From: Halospeciosus flavus
GTDB lineage: Archaea > Halobacteriota > Halobacteria > Halobacteriales > Halobacteriaceae
Assembly (NCBI RefSeq): GCF_029814175.1
Contig: NZ_CP122312.1
Location: 992,001 to 1,056,000 of the forward strand
Length of the DNA: 64,000 bases
Direction of reading: 5' to 3'
The notes under the pieces: generated by a model
What the model saw: only the letters and a program-made list of their open reading frames with translations
What the model was told of the DNA's origin: nothing
The model's database searches: none
Part shown: positions 30,757 through 39,785 of the stretch, one piece after another
Numbering within the stretch: position 1 is the first letter of the stretch
How the letters are laid out: every line of letters begins with the position of its first letter
Program-made: the position numbers and the translations under genes

Positions 30757-32253
30757 ATGGCGAAGGACCAGCACGAAGACGGATTCTTCTCGGAGAAACT
30801 TCGCGTACCGGAGGCGCTGACGTTCGACGACGTGCTTTTGCGACCGCGCGAGAGCAGAGTCGAGCCGGACGAGGCCGACGTGAGCACGCAAGTCTCGAAG
30901 AACGTCGAACTCAACATCCCCATCCTCTCGGCGGCGATGGACACGGTCACCGAGAGCGGCATGGCCATCGGGATGGCCCGCGAGGGCGGACTCGGCGTCC
31001 TCCACCGGAGTATGGACGTCGACGAGGTCGTCGCGGAGATCGAACGCGTCAAGCGCGCCGACGAACTCGTCATCCGCCGCGAGAACGTCGTCACGGCCCG
31101 CCCGGACCAGACGGTCCAGGAGGTCGACGAGATGATGGAACACGAGGGTGTCAGCGGCGCCCCCGTCGTCGACGAGGACGACGAGGTCCTCGGCATCATC
31201 TCCGGGACGGACATCCGCCCCTACCTCGAAGTCGGTGAGAAGGACTCCGTCGAGGAGGCGATGACCGACGAGGTCATCACCGTCCACGAGGACGTCGAGG
31301 CCCGCGAGGCGCTCGAACTTATGTACGAGCACAAGATCGAGCGCGTCCCCGTCGTCGACGACGACGGCCGCCTCGTCGGACTCGTCACGATGCAGGGCAT
31401 CCTCGCACGCCGCGAACACGAGAACGCCGCCCGTGACGAGGACAGCAAACTCCTCGTCGGCGTCGCTGTCGGTCCCTTCGAACAGGACCGCGCTCAGGCC
31501 GTCGACGAGGCCGGCGCGGACGTCCTCTTCATCGACTGTGCGCACGCGCACAACCTGAACGTCATCGACTCCGCCCGCGAGATCAAGGAGGAAGTCGAAG
31601 CCGACGTCGTCGTCGGCAACATCGGCACCGAGGCGGCCGCCGAGGACGTCGTCGACTTCGCAGACGGCGTGAAGGTCGGCATCGGTCCCGGTTCTATCTG
31701 TACTACGCGCGTCGTCTCCGGGTCGGGGATGCCCCAGATTACGGCCGTCTCCGAGGTCGCGGACGTCGCCAGCGACTACGACGTGCCCGTCATCGCGGAC
31801 GGTGGGATTCGCTACTCCGGCGACGCCGCGAAGGCCATCGCCGCGGGCGCCGACGCCGTCATGCTCGGTTCCTACTTCGCCGGTACCGACGAGGCGCCGG
31901 GCCGCGTCATCACGATGAACGGCAAGAAGTACAAGCAGTACCGCGGGATGGGCTCCGTGGGCGCCATGCAGTCCGGCGGCGGCGAGCGCTACCTCAAGGA
32001 CGAACAGGAAGACGAGGAGTTCGTCCCCGAGGGTGTCGAGGCCGCGACGCCGTACAAGGGGTCGCTCGCCTCCGAACTCCACCAACTCGTCGGCGGTATC
32101 CAGTCCGGCATGGGTTACGTCGGCGCCGAGACCATCCCGGAACTCAAAGAACGAGCGCGCTTCGTGCGGGTCTCCCAGGCCGGACAGACCGAGGGCCACC
32201 CGCACGACGTGATGATCACGGACGAAGCCCCGAACTACAGTCCGGGCGAGTAA
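30757..32253 (+). CDS. guaB: IMP dehydrogenase, 498 aa
   Basis: Converts IMP to XMP, the committed step of GMP synthesis. Start [11 protein letters not shown] at 30757. [10 protein letters not shown] at the N-terminus, two CBS domains (about residues 95-215), catalytic Cys in [11 protein letters not shown], and [10 protein letters not shown] plus [12 protein letters not shown] (IMP phosphate site) are all present. Length is normal. The acidic surface is typical of haloarchaea. A TATA-like CGCTTTTGG about 25 bases upstream implies a leaderless transcript. Confidence 0.95.
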   Translation: MAKDQHEDGFFSEKLRVPEALTFDDVLLRPRESRVEPDEADVSTQVSKNVELNIPILSAAMDTVTESGMAIGMAREGGLGVLHRSMDVDEVVAEIERVKRADELVIRRENVVTARPDQTVQEVDEMMEHEGVSGAPVVDEDDEVLGIISGTDIRPYLEVGEKDSVEEAMTDEVITVHEDVEAREALELMYEHKIERVPVVDDDGRLVGLVTMQGILARREHENAARDEDSKLLVGVAVGPFEQDRAQAVDEAGADVLFIDCAHAHNLNVIDSAREIKEEVEADVVVGNIGTEAAAEDVVDFADGVKVGIGPGSICTTRVVSGSGMPQITAVSEVADVASDYDVPVIADGGIRYSGDAAKAIAAGADAVMLGSYFAGTDEAPGRVITMNGKKYKQYRGMGSVGAMQSGGGERYLKDEQEDEEFVPEGVEAATPYKGSLASELHQLVGGIQSGMGYVGAETIPELKERARFVRVSQAGQTEGHPHDVMITDEAPNYSPGE

Positions 32254-32370
32254 TCAGTCGCCTTCTGACTCGCACACCGGCGAGCAGTAGGGGCCGTCGG
32301 TCGCGTTCGCGTCTTCGTACGCCTTGAACGACTCACCGCAGTTCGCACAATCGTACGATTGGAACGCCAT
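32254..32370 (-). CDS. Small zinc-finger protein, 38 aa
   Basis: Reads ATG at 32370 to TGA at 32256, too short for most gene finders. CANCG near residue 8 and YCSPVC near residue 29 form a small treble-clef-like zinc finger known from many haloarchaeal microproteins. Directly abuts the guaB stop in convergent orientation. Confidence 0.65.
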   Translation of the reverse strand: MAFQSYDCANCGESFKAYEDANATDGPYCSPVCESEGD

Positions 32371-32423
32371 AGCCATCGCTGGCTACACTCGGCGTCGTCA
32401 AAAACGATACGGTGGTCGTCGGA

Positions 32424-32675
32424 TCACCGGGCGACGTCGAAGCCGGCGACCCCCTGCTGTGTGACGTAGGAGACGAACTCGTCTTCCGCTTCCTGCTCGT
32501 CTTCGACTTCGATCACCGACCGCAGTACGCCCGACGTCTCGTCGCCGTCGTCGGCGTCGGGGTCGTACGAGTTGGTGACGATCTTCGCCTCGAACTGGCC
32601 GCCTTTCTTCACGACGAACACGCCGTCTACCTTCTCGTCTAGGGTCCACCGTCCGGATCGCTGTACGATACTCAT
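32424..32675 (-). CDS. Hypothetical haloarchaeal protein, 83 aa
   Basis: Start at 32675 is chosen because AGGAGG lies eight bases upstream, one of the few Shine-Dalgarno sites in the window. Beta-rich N-terminus, basic then acidic, ending with a helix. No family recognised. Confidence 0.7.
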   Translation of the reverse strand: MSIVQRSGRWTLDEKVDGVFVVKKGGQFEAKIVTNSYDPDADDGDETSGVLRSVIEVEDEQEAEDEFVSYVTQQGVAGFDVAR

Positions 32676-32761
32676 TGGGAATCCTCCTGAACTATCACCA
32701 CATTTCTCGCCCGCCACCTTAGTTCTTTGTGCCGTGGTAACGGTCGACAGTATATGGACAG

Positions 32762-33982
32762 TCAGAACCCTTCCCGCAGGAACACGTCCCGTCCGGTGAA
32801 GACCGCTCCAAGCGCGTCCGTGACGTCGTCGTGGGCGACCGAACAATCACCCACGGCGACGAGTTCCTCCGCGTCGTGGTAGCCGATAAAGAGCTGGGCG
32901 AGCGCGCCGATTCCGAGGGTCACGTCGGGTGCTCCCGCTGCGTCGACCTGTTCGCACTCCGCTCGTCCGTCGGCGACGCGGAGACGGAACCGACCATGGT
33001 TCCACTCGACCAGCGGGTCGGTGACGTCGAGCGTGAGGTCTACCGACGTGCCGTCGGGGAAGGGACGGGCGGCAATCGCTCCGGTGACGTCGACGAGTCG
33101 GAGCATCGGTCCTGACTGAATCTCGGTGGTCACGTCTTCGGGGTCGTCGACGCGGTCGAGGAGCGTCGTCTCGGCGGGGCCGTAGAGCCGAACAGTCTCG
33201 ATTTGCGAGTCGTGGTCGGCGAGGAAGCGGTAGAGCTGTCGTTCGGCTTCGCGGTCGGTGTACGCGAAGTCATGAGCTTCGATCACCTGGCCCTCACCGT
33301 CGCTCTCGCCTGCCTCGACTTGGTAGACGATGTATCCTCGTAGATCGCCCCGGTCATCTTCCCACCCATAGACATAGGGGTCAGTATCCCAGCTGTGGAA
33401 GACACGCTTTCGCCACCACTCCTCGCTCCGATCGAGTGTCAACTCGTAGTCGGTGCCGTGGGCCGCAAGCACCTCGGCCATCGCGGACCAATCGTCGGGG
33501 TCGAGTGGACGCATCCGCCCGTCCTCTTCGGTGTCGACGAACTGCAGCGCCTCGGGCGGGACCTGGGTTCGGGCGATTTTGTTGCACGTTGCCCAGCCGA
33601 ATTGACGGTAGAAGGGAGTGTGGAACGGCCAGAGAACCGAGAGCGCTACCCCACGTTCCCGGTATTCGGCGAGCGACTCAGCGAGGAGTTCGCGGACGAG
33701 TCCCTGACGGCGGTTCTCCGGTGGCGATGCGACGGCCGAGAGACCCGCCGTCGAGACGAGCTGGCCGGCGACCTGCGCGTCGAACCAGTAATGACGACAG
33801 ACAGCGAGCAACTCGTCGCTGACGTCGTCGAAGAGTCCACGACGCTCGCCAATTCGTGCGGGTGCGGGTAGCTCGTCGGCCTCCTCGGGGTCATAGGGGC
33901 CGCTTTCCGGGCGGAACGCGTAAGTGACGAACGCGCGGAATTCGTCGACGCGCTCGTCGGGAATGGGACGATAGTCAGCCAT
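32762..33982 (-). CDS. Eis-like GNAT N-acetyltransferase, 406 aa
   Basis: The N-terminal GNAT domain has AGLSAVASPPENRRQGLVRELL (acetyl-CoA pyrophosphate loop RRQG) near residue 85, a second degenerate GNAT domain in the middle, and an SCP2-like C-terminal domain (VEWNHGRFRLRV, LGIGALAQLFIGY). This three-part layout is that of Eis enzymes, which acetylate amines. Substrate unknown. Upstream gap short, transcribed alone. Confidence 0.82.
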   Translation of the reverse strand: MADYRPIPDERVDEFRAFVTYAFRPESGPYDPEEADELPAPARIGERRGLFDDVSDELLAVCRHYWFDAQVAGQLVSTAGLSAVASPPENRRQGLVRELLAESLAEYRERGVALSVLWPFHTPFYRQFGWATCNKIARTQVPPEALQFVDTEEDGRMRPLDPDDWSAMAEVLAAHGTDYELTLDRSEEWWRKRVFHSWDTDPYVYGWEDDRGDLRGYIVYQVEAGESDGEGQVIEAHDFAYTDREAERQLYRFLADHDSQIETVRLYGPAETTLLDRVDDPEDVTTEIQSGPMLRLVDVTGAIAARPFPDGTSVDLTLDVTDPLVEWNHGRFRLRVADGRAECEQVDAAGAPDVTLGIGALAQLFIGYHDAEELVAVGDCSVAHDDVTDALGAVFTGRDVFLREGF

Positions 33983-34118
33983 ACCGTCGAGGCGAGGCCG
34001 ACGCCCATCAATATGTAGGATGCTTGTGTCCCGCCATCACGCGACGACACACAGCGTACAGCACACGACGGTGCAGTCGCTTGGGAGCGTCGAGTCGAAA
34101 GAGAAAGACCGTGTGTCC

Positions 34119-34643
34119 TCAGTCCTTGCGCTTGACGACGTCGCCGAGGGTCAGTCCCCCCTCGCTGTCGCCGCCGGACCACTCGTCGTCGCCGTCGGTG
34201 GACTCCGTCAGCGAGATACCGAGACGCTTCTCCAGTTTCTGCTGGACGTCGTCAGTCGGGAGCATCTCGCCGCGTTCGAGTTTACGGACGAGGCTCGCCT
34301 TCTCGCTGAGGTCCTTGGCGAGTTCTTCTTGACTGAGACCTTCGGCCTCCCGGGCGTTTCGGATGCGTTCGTCGTAGTCAGAGGCAATCTCCTCCATCTC
34401 GTCGAACATGTCGCGGCGGCGGCGCTTCGAGGAACCGCTGGAGCCGCCGGAACCCCCACTCTTCGAACTCGAGTTCGAACTCGAGGACGTGGAGTACTTG
34501 GTCGAAGACGACGAAGACGAGTCCCCCGTCTTGACCTGGGTGCCGAAGTCAGTACAATCGCTACAGACGTCGAGTTCCGCCCCTTCGACTTTGATCGTCT
34601 TGGGGTCGGAGGTCTCGGCACCGCACATCTCACACTGAACCAT
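34119..34643 (-). CDS. Multiprotein bridging factor aMBF1, 174 aa
   Basis: Start at 34643 (MVQCEMCGAET), 26-30 bases from the TATA-like CCATTTATG. N-terminal zinc ribbon CEMC...CSDC, a Ser/Gly linker, then an HTH (RIRNAREAEGLSQEELAKDLSEKASLVRKLERGE) matching archaeal MBF1. Such proteins bridge TBP and regulators, or act on the ribosome. Confidence 0.9.
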   Translation of the reverse strand: MVQCEMCGAETSDPKTIKVEGAELDVCSDCTDFGTQVKTGDSSSSSSTKYSTSSSSNSSSKSGGSGGSSGSSKRRRRDMFDEMEEIASDYDERIRNAREAEGLSQEELAKDLSEKASLVRKLERGEMLPTDDVQQKLEKRLGISLTESTDGDDEWSGGDSEGGLTLGDVVKRKD

Positions 34644-34733
34644 ACAGATAGATAGCCGTGCCCCGCTCATAAATGGCACGCTGACCCACGTTTTCCGGTC
34701 GTACCGGAAGCCTCCGGGTCGTCGCCCGCTCGT

Positions 34734-35369
34734 TCAGGACTCGAGGTCGTGCCACGCCCCCCAGAATCGCTGGAAGGCGGTGATGTGTCCGACGACGGCG
34801 AACAGTCCGAGGAGCCATCCCACCAGGCTGACGCCGGCGACCGCCGGGATGACAACCGAGATGGCGCCGACGATACCGACGAGCGCGAGGCGGTCCGCGC
34901 GTCCCAAGAGCCCGCCGTACTCGCGTTCGAGACCGACGGCCTCTACCTGCGTCCCGAGGTAGGACGTGAGGAGGACACCCGTGACGGCGGCGAAGCCGAG
35001 TCCGTAGCTGTCGATACCGGCGGCGAGACCGGCGATGATGACCACGTCGGCGTAGCGGTCGAGGACGTGGTCGAGGAGGTCGCCGCCCGGTGAGTCGACG
35101 TCCGTCTCGCGGGCGACGGCGCCGTCGAGCAGGTCGAGCCACCCGTTCGTGAAGACGAGCAACGCGCCGACGGCGTAGAGGACCGGCGACGGGGCTGGCG
35201 GCGTGACGGGCGAGCCACCGCCCGCGACGTAGAACGCCCCACCCGCGGCGATGGCCACGAGGAAGGCGACGACGCTGATCGCGTCCGGCGTGAGTCCGAG
35301 TCGGACCGACGCCGCGACGAACGGCCGGAGCATGCGGGAGGCGAGGGGACGGAACTTGTCGAGCGTCAT
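34734..35369 (-). CDS. CDP-alcohol phosphatidyltransferase, 211 aa
   Basis: Start MTLDKFRPLA at 35369, five bases after the adenylate kinase stop. LDGAVARETDVDSPGGDLLDHVLDRYAD is the family signature (DGxxAR...G...D...D). Five to six membrane helices. Likely makes an archaeal phospholipid head group. Third gene of a three-gene leftward operon with hisC and the kinase. Confidence 0.88.
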   Translation of the reverse strand: MTLDKFRPLASRMLRPFVAASVRLGLTPDAISVVAFLVAIAAGGAFYVAGGGSPVTPPAPSPVLYAVGALLVFTNGWLDLLDGAVARETDVDSPGGDLLDHVLDRYADVVIIAGLAAGIDSYGLGFAAVTGVLLTSYLGTQVEAVGLEREYGGLLGRADRLALVGIVGAISVVIPAVAGVSLVGWLLGLFAVVGHITAFQRFWGAWHDLES

Positions 35370-35373
35370 CGGC

Positions 35374-35883
35374 TCAGAGGAAGTCCGTGAAGTCGACCTC
35401 GCCCGCCGATGGCTCGCGCTCGCCCGCGAGGACGCGCTCGATCTCCGTGGCGACTTCTTCGGGCGTGCGGTCGGTCGTGTCGATCTCGTAGACGTTCTCC
35501 TCGCCGTGACGCTCGACGGCCTCGGAGAGGATGATGTCGAGGGCCTCGCTCTCGGCGTTCTCGTGGGCCTTCGGGCCGGGGACACCCGACTCGCGCAGGC
35601 GCTCTTCGAGCGCGCGGGGTCGACACCGGAGGACGACCACTTTATCGAGGTCCTCGACGAGGTGCGCCAGGTGGGAGTCGAGGACGAAGTCGTCCTTCCC
35701 CTCCAGCCACTCCTCGACCGCCTCTAGGTCGACGACGAGACTGTCGCGCTCTTCGTCGACCTCACTGTAGAGTTCTTCCTCCTCGACGATTTCGTTGAGG
35801 TGTATAACCTCCAGGTCGGTGTCGAGGAGGTCCGTCGCGGTGGTCTTTCCCGTGCCCGGCGTCCCGGTGACGGCGACCTTCAT
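35374..35883 (-). CDS. Adenylate kinase, AK6/Fap7-like, 169 aa
   Basis: Starts at 35883 in an ATGA overlap with hisC. P-loop GTPGTGKTT at residues 7-15, LRCRPRALEERL lid region, short length as in AK6 proteins. In eukaryotes and archaea the family is linked to nucleotide balance and 40S/30S ribosome assembly. The role here is inferred from homology. Confidence 0.87.
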   Translation of the reverse strand: MKVAVTGTPGTGKTTATDLLDTDLEVIHLNEIVEEEELYSEVDEERDSLVVDLEAVEEWLEGKDDFVLDSHLAHLVEDLDKVVVLRCRPRALEERLRESGVPGPKAHENAESEALDIILSEAVERHGEENVYEIDTTDRTPEEVATEIERVLAGEREPSAGEVDFTDFL

Positions 35884-36962
35884 TCCGCGAGCACCTCGTT
35901 GAGTTCCTCGACAGCCCTGTAGGTCTCCTGTTCGGTCCCGCAAGTGATTCGGATACACTGGGGCAGGCCGAAGCTCCCGCAGTCGCGGACGATGACGCCC
36001 CGCTCTTTGAGAGCCTCCGCGACGGTCTCGGCGTCGCCGACCTCCACGAGCACGAAGTTCCCGTGACTCGGGTGGACCGGCGCGTCGATCTCCTCGCGCA
36101 TGTACTCGCGTGCCCAGTCGGCGGTCCCGACGGTCTTCTCGACGTGTTCCTCGTCGTCGATAGCAGCGAGACCAGCCTTACAGGCGATGGCACTCGCGGC
36201 GAACGGCGTGTTCACGCGGGCGTAGGCGTTGGCCCACTCCTCGGGAACGAGTGCGTAGCCGAGGCGGAGACCCGCCAGCCCGTAGACCTTCGAGAAGGTG
36301 CGGAGGACCGCGACGTCGTCCCGTTCGTCGAGGAGTTGGCGGGCGCTGGGCGCTTCGGTGAACTCGCCGTAGGCCTCGTCGACGACGACCAGCGTTTCCT
36401 CGTCGGTCTCCTCGGCGACCGTCTCGACGTCCGAGAGAGTGAAGCGGTGGCCGGTGGGGTTGTGGGGGCTCGTGAGGTAGACGATACGCTCACCGTCGTA
36501 GGCGTCGAGGACCGTCTCCGCGTCGAAGGAGAATTCCAGGGGTTCCTCGGAGGCGAGCAGGTCGTACTCCGCAACCTCGCCGTGGTGGAAGCGGGCGCTC
36601 ATCCCGTAGTAGGCGAAGCCGGGCGTCGGGACGAGGACGCCGTCGCCGGGTTCGAGCGTCGCGCGGGCAAGGTAGTCGAGCGCGCCGTCGCCACCGTTGG
36701 CCAGCCACACCTGCTCGTCGGCGACGTGCCATCTGTCGGCAATGGCGGCGACGAGGTCGGCGTGGAGCGCCTTCGGGTAGTAGTGGACCTCGTCGGCGAA
36801 CTCGCGGATGGCCTCGACGGCCGCCGGCGAGGGGCCGTGTGGGTTCTCGTTCGAGGCGAGTTTGACGAACTCCTCGGGGTCGCGCCCGAGTTCGCGCGCG
36901 ACTTCCTCGATTCCCCGGCCCGCCTCGTACTCGACGTGGCTGGAGAGGTCCCGTGGTTGCAT
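35880..36962 (-). CDS. hisC: Histidinol-phosphate aminotransferase, 360 aa
   Basis: PLP fold type I: FVKLASNENPHGPSP at the N-terminus, NGGDGALDYLA, LTSPHNPTG near 165, VDEAYGEF near 192, and the PLP-lysine motif TFSKVYGLAGLRLGY near 220. Transfers an amino group to imidazole-acetol phosphate in histidine synthesis. First gene of the operon; it sits apart from other his genes. Confidence 0.92.
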   Translation of the reverse strand: MQPRDLSSHVEYEAGRGIEEVARELGRDPEEFVKLASNENPHGPSPAAVEAIREFADEVHYYPKALHADLVAAIADRWHVADEQVWLANGGDGALDYLARATLEPGDGVLVPTPGFAYYGMSARFHHGEVAEYDLLASEEPLEFSFDAETVLDAYDGERIVYLTSPHNPTGHRFTLSDVETVAEETDEETLVVVDEAYGEFTEAPSARQLLDERDDVAVLRTFSKVYGLAGLRLGYALVPEEWANAYARVNTPFAASAIACKAGLAAIDDEEHVEKTVGTADWAREYMREEIDAPVHPSHGNFVLVEVGDAETVAEALKERGVIVRDCGSFGLPQCIRITCGTEQETYRAVEELNEVLAE

Positions 36963-37061
36963 GGTCGAACGGAGAAGTGGGCGCGCCTTAAGTGGTGTTG
37001 CTTGGCGCTCGCGCGGTCCGTCGCCCTCGTCGCGTCGCCGTGTGTCGAGTCGACTCGCCGG

Positions 37062-38030
37062 TCACGCCCACGGCGCGTCCGGGTCCACCCGTCCCTTCGG
37101 TTCTTCGCCGTCGAAGACGCGAGCGAGGTCCGCGGCCACGCCCTCGTTGGAGTCCGCCATCGCTTCCTCGGAGTACCAGCCGACGTGCGGCGAGAGGTAG
37201 ACGTCCTCGCGCTCGCGGAGGGGCGAGTCACGGGGAGGCTCCTGCTCGAAGACGTCGAGGCCCGCGGCGCCGAGTTCGCCCGCGTCGAGGGCGTCCAGCA
37301 GGTCGTCCTCGTCGACGACACCGCCGCGTCCCGTGTTCACGACGACCGCGTCGTCACGGAGTCGGTCGAAGGCGTCGGCGTCGACCAGTCCCTTCGTCTC
37401 GTCGGTGAGCGGTGCGTGGACGGAGAGGTGGTCGGCGCGCTCGGTGAGTTCGGCGAACGTTACCTTCTCGACGCGGTGTTCGGCCATCTCCCCGGCGTCG
37501 ACGTAGGGGTCGTACGCGAGGACGTCGCAGTCGAATCCGCGCAGTCGCTCGGCGACGGTGCGGGCGATGGGACCGAAGGAGACGAGGCCGACCGTCGACC
37601 CGGCGAATCGGTGGAGCGGCGCGCCGACGTGCCAGTCCCACTCGCCGTCCCGGACGGCCTGGTCGTACGTCCGGAGGTTCCGGACGCACGCGAGTAGGAG
37701 CGTCACGGCGTGGGTGGCCACCTCGTCGAGGCAGTAGTCGGGGGAGCGGAGGACGACGACGTCGCGCTCGGCGGCGGCCGCGACGTCCACGTTGTCGACG
37801 CCGATAGACGACTGTGCGAGGACGGAGAGGCCGGGGAGGTCGTCAAGGACGGTTTCGGTGACGGGCGACTCGCTGTGAGTGACGAGCGCGTCCGCGCCCG
37901 CGCCGTGCTCGCGGAGGTCGGCCTTCGAGTCGAGCGTCGCGACGGTCACCTCGGCCGTGTCGCCGAGGACACGGCGGAACGTCTCGGCGTCGATCTTCGG
38001 GTCGTCGGCGACGACGACGTGCTTGCCCAT
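37062..38030 (-). CDS. D-2-hydroxyacid dehydrogenase (SerA/CtBP-like), 322 aa
   Basis: Start MGKHVVVADD at 38030 is preferred over upstream starts in a low-quality extension. The NAD-binding part reads GSTVGLVSFGPIARTVAERL; catalytic NTGRGGVVDEDDL, DVFEQEPP and SPHVGWYSEEA follow. It oxidises a 2-hydroxyacid or 3-phosphoglycerate; substrate unassigned. Confidence 0.85.
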   Translation of the reverse strand: MGKHVVVADDPKIDAETFRRVLGDTAEVTVATLDSKADLREHGAGADALVTHSESPVTETVLDDLPGLSVLAQSSIGVDNVDVAAAAERDVVVLRSPDYCLDEVATHAVTLLLACVRNLRTYDQAVRDGEWDWHVGAPLHRFAGSTVGLVSFGPIARTVAERLRGFDCDVLAYDPYVDAGEMAEHRVEKVTFAELTERADHLSVHAPLTDETKGLVDADAFDRLRDDAVVVNTGRGGVVDEDDLLDALDAGELGAAGLDVFEQEPPRDSPLREREDVYLSPHVGWYSEEAMADSNEGVAADLARVFDGEEPKGRVDPDAPWA

Positions 38031-38105
38031 GGGTGACCCCTCGAACTCCGGGCACGTGAAACCGATTGCCGAGGCTTCAAGGCGCAGCCTCGCACAGACG
38101 CGTAC

Positions 38106-38558
38106 ATGGCTATCGGCACTACCGTCTCGGCCGCCGTCCACCTCCTCTTCGCAGGGCTGTGGACCGGGGCCGTCGTCTTCGTCACGTACGCCGTCCTCCC
38201 AACTGCGGTGAAGGGCCAGATCGGGACGGACCCGCTCGAAGCAATCGTCTCGAAACTCACCACGCTTTCCCGTGCGAGCGCGTTCCTCCTGCTGGTGACC
38301 GGCGGTCACCTCGCCGGCACCCGTTACACCGTCGCGTCGCTGACCGGGACGGGACGTGGCCACCTCGTCCTCACGATGGTCGTCCTCTGGCTCGCACTCG
38401 CGGCGCTCGTCGAGGTGGCGGCCGCGCGGATGCGCGACGGACTCGAACTCGACAAGGTCCGGACGCCTGCCGAAAACGCACAGTCGATCTTCCGTGCTGC
38501 CTCGCTCGTCGCCGTCCTCCTCCTCGTCGACGCGGGCCTGCTGATGGGCGGACTCTAG
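38106..38558 (+). CDS. CopD-like membrane protein, 150 aa
   Basis: Four hydrophobic helices; VHLLFAGLWTGAVVF at the start keeps the His and Trp of CopD-type helices and TGGHLAGTRYTV follows. Probably a copper or proton-related membrane protein of unknown action. Divergent from the dehydrogenase. Confidence 0.7.
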   Translation: MAIGTTVSAAVHLLFAGLWTGAVVFVTYAVLPTAVKGQIGTDPLEAIVSKLTTLSRASAFLLLVTGGHLAGTRYTVASLTGTGRGHLVLTMVVLWLALAALVEVAAARMRDGLELDKVRTPAENAQSIFRAASLVAVLLLVDAGLLMGGL

Positions 38559-38606
38559 GCGCGCGCAGCCTCAACGGTTAACCGTCCTCCGTCCGTTCGT
38601 CCACGC

Positions 38607-38969
38607 GTGCCCGGTATCATCGACTCAATCGTCGTGTTCGTCGTCAGCCTGCTCGTCGGGGGTCTCGGTATCTACGTCGGCGGCCGGTTCGTCGCCGGCG
38701 TCGACGACTACAGCCACGCCGTGTTCACCGCCGCCATCGGCGCGCTCGTCTGGGCGATTTCTGCCTTCCTCTTCGGGTGGATCCCGCTCCTCGGACCGAT
38801 CCTCGTCTTCCTCGCGTACCTCTGGGTCGTCGAGCGACGCTATCCCGGCGGATGGGTCAACGCCGCCCTCATCGCGCTCGTCGCGTGGCTGACCGTCATC
38901 GTCGTCGTGTGGGTTCTCGGCGCCCTCGGCGTCCCCTACCTCGACGCCGTCGGTGTCCCGGGCGTCTAA
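38607..38969 (+). CDS. Membrane protein, 120 aa
   Basis: GTG start at 38607. Four hydrophobic helices with Gly/Ala/Val-rich faces and the loop GGRFVAGVDDYSHA. No known motif. Follows the CopD-like gene by 48 bases, possibly co-transcribed. Confidence 0.7.
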   Translation: MPGIIDSIVVFVVSLLVGGLGIYVGGRFVAGVDDYSHAVFTAAIGALVWAISAFLFGWIPLLGPILVFLAYLWVVERRYPGGWVNAALIALVAWLTVIVVVWVLGALGVPYLDAVGVPGV

Positions 38970-39059
38970 GTCTGAACCCCTCTTTCTGCGGTACCAGTCT
39001 CGCTCGTACTGCGTCGTGCCCCCACCACAACTATAAGTTTTCAGCGAGAAATGTTGTGT

Positions 39060-39782
39060 ATGAAACCCACGACCCCGCTCGTCAGGCCGGGTGAGTACTA
39101 CCGGAGTTTCAAGACGTCCATCATGGAGTCGTTCGTGGCGGTGTTCCTCTCGGCGCTGACGGTCACGGTATCGCTGGTCGTCGTCGGCATCATCGCCGCC
39201 GGCGGCGTCCACGTCAACGTGGCCATCGAGAGTCCCATCCACCCCTCCGACACCATCTGTACGCAGATGGGTCCCATCGGGGACGCCATCACGGACCTGA
39301 ACGGGCCGAGTTGTAACATACCCGAGACGACGGCCAAGTTCGTCACCGGGTGGAAGCAGGTCAGTGCGTGGGCGCCGCTGACGTTCGTCGGCGTCCTGTT
39401 CGTCTGGTTCGGCGCCGCGCTCGGCCTCAACGTCTTCGTGCGGTACTTCCACGACCGGCCGAGTCTCGAAGACACGCTCGCGGTCGCCGGGTGGGGTATC
39501 GTCCCCCTGGCCGTCGAGGCGCTGGCGACGGTCCTGCTCGTCCTGTTGGCGTTCGCCCGGTTCCCGAGTACGATGCCGCTGAACCAGTCGATCGGGGTGT
39601 TACGTGCGCTCGTTGTCGGGTTCGCCGGGTCGGTTCGCTTCGTGATATCGCTCCTCGTGGCTGCCTGGCAGGGGTACATCTGGATGTGTGGAGTCCAGCA
39701 CGTCCACGGCCTCACCCGCGCCCAGGCGATGGTGACCTCCGGGAGCGTCACCGTCTTCCTGTTGATCGTCGCCGGTCTCTAG
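39060..39782 (+). CDS. Yip1-domain-like membrane protein, 240 aa
   Basis: ATG 39060 is 23 bases after the TATA box CTATAAG (39031-39037), giving a leaderless mRNA. RPGEYYRSFK at the N-terminus and five hydrophobic helices, with SVRFVISLLVAAWQGYIWMCGVQHVHGLTRAQA near the end, match Yip1-domain proteins. Cys pair in the first extracellular loop. Confidence 0.78.
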   Translation: MKPTTPLVRPGEYYRSFKTSIMESFVAVFLSALTVTVSLVVVGIIAAGGVHVNVAIESPIHPSDTICTQMGPIGDAITDLNGPSCNIPETTAKFVTGWKQVSAWAPLTFVGVLFVWFGAALGLNVFVRYFHDRPSLEDTLAVAGWGIVPLAVEALATVLLVLLAFARFPSTMPLNQSIGVLRALVVGFAGSVRFVISLLVAAWQGYIWMCGVQHVHGLTRAQAMVTSGSVTVFLLIVAGL

Positions 39783-39785
39783 GCC

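Noticed and set aside
30709..32205. A 498-residue minus-strand ORF opposite guaB
   Set aside because: Antisense of an IMP dehydrogenase with all catalytic motifs; Asp/Val-rich composition is a reading artefact.
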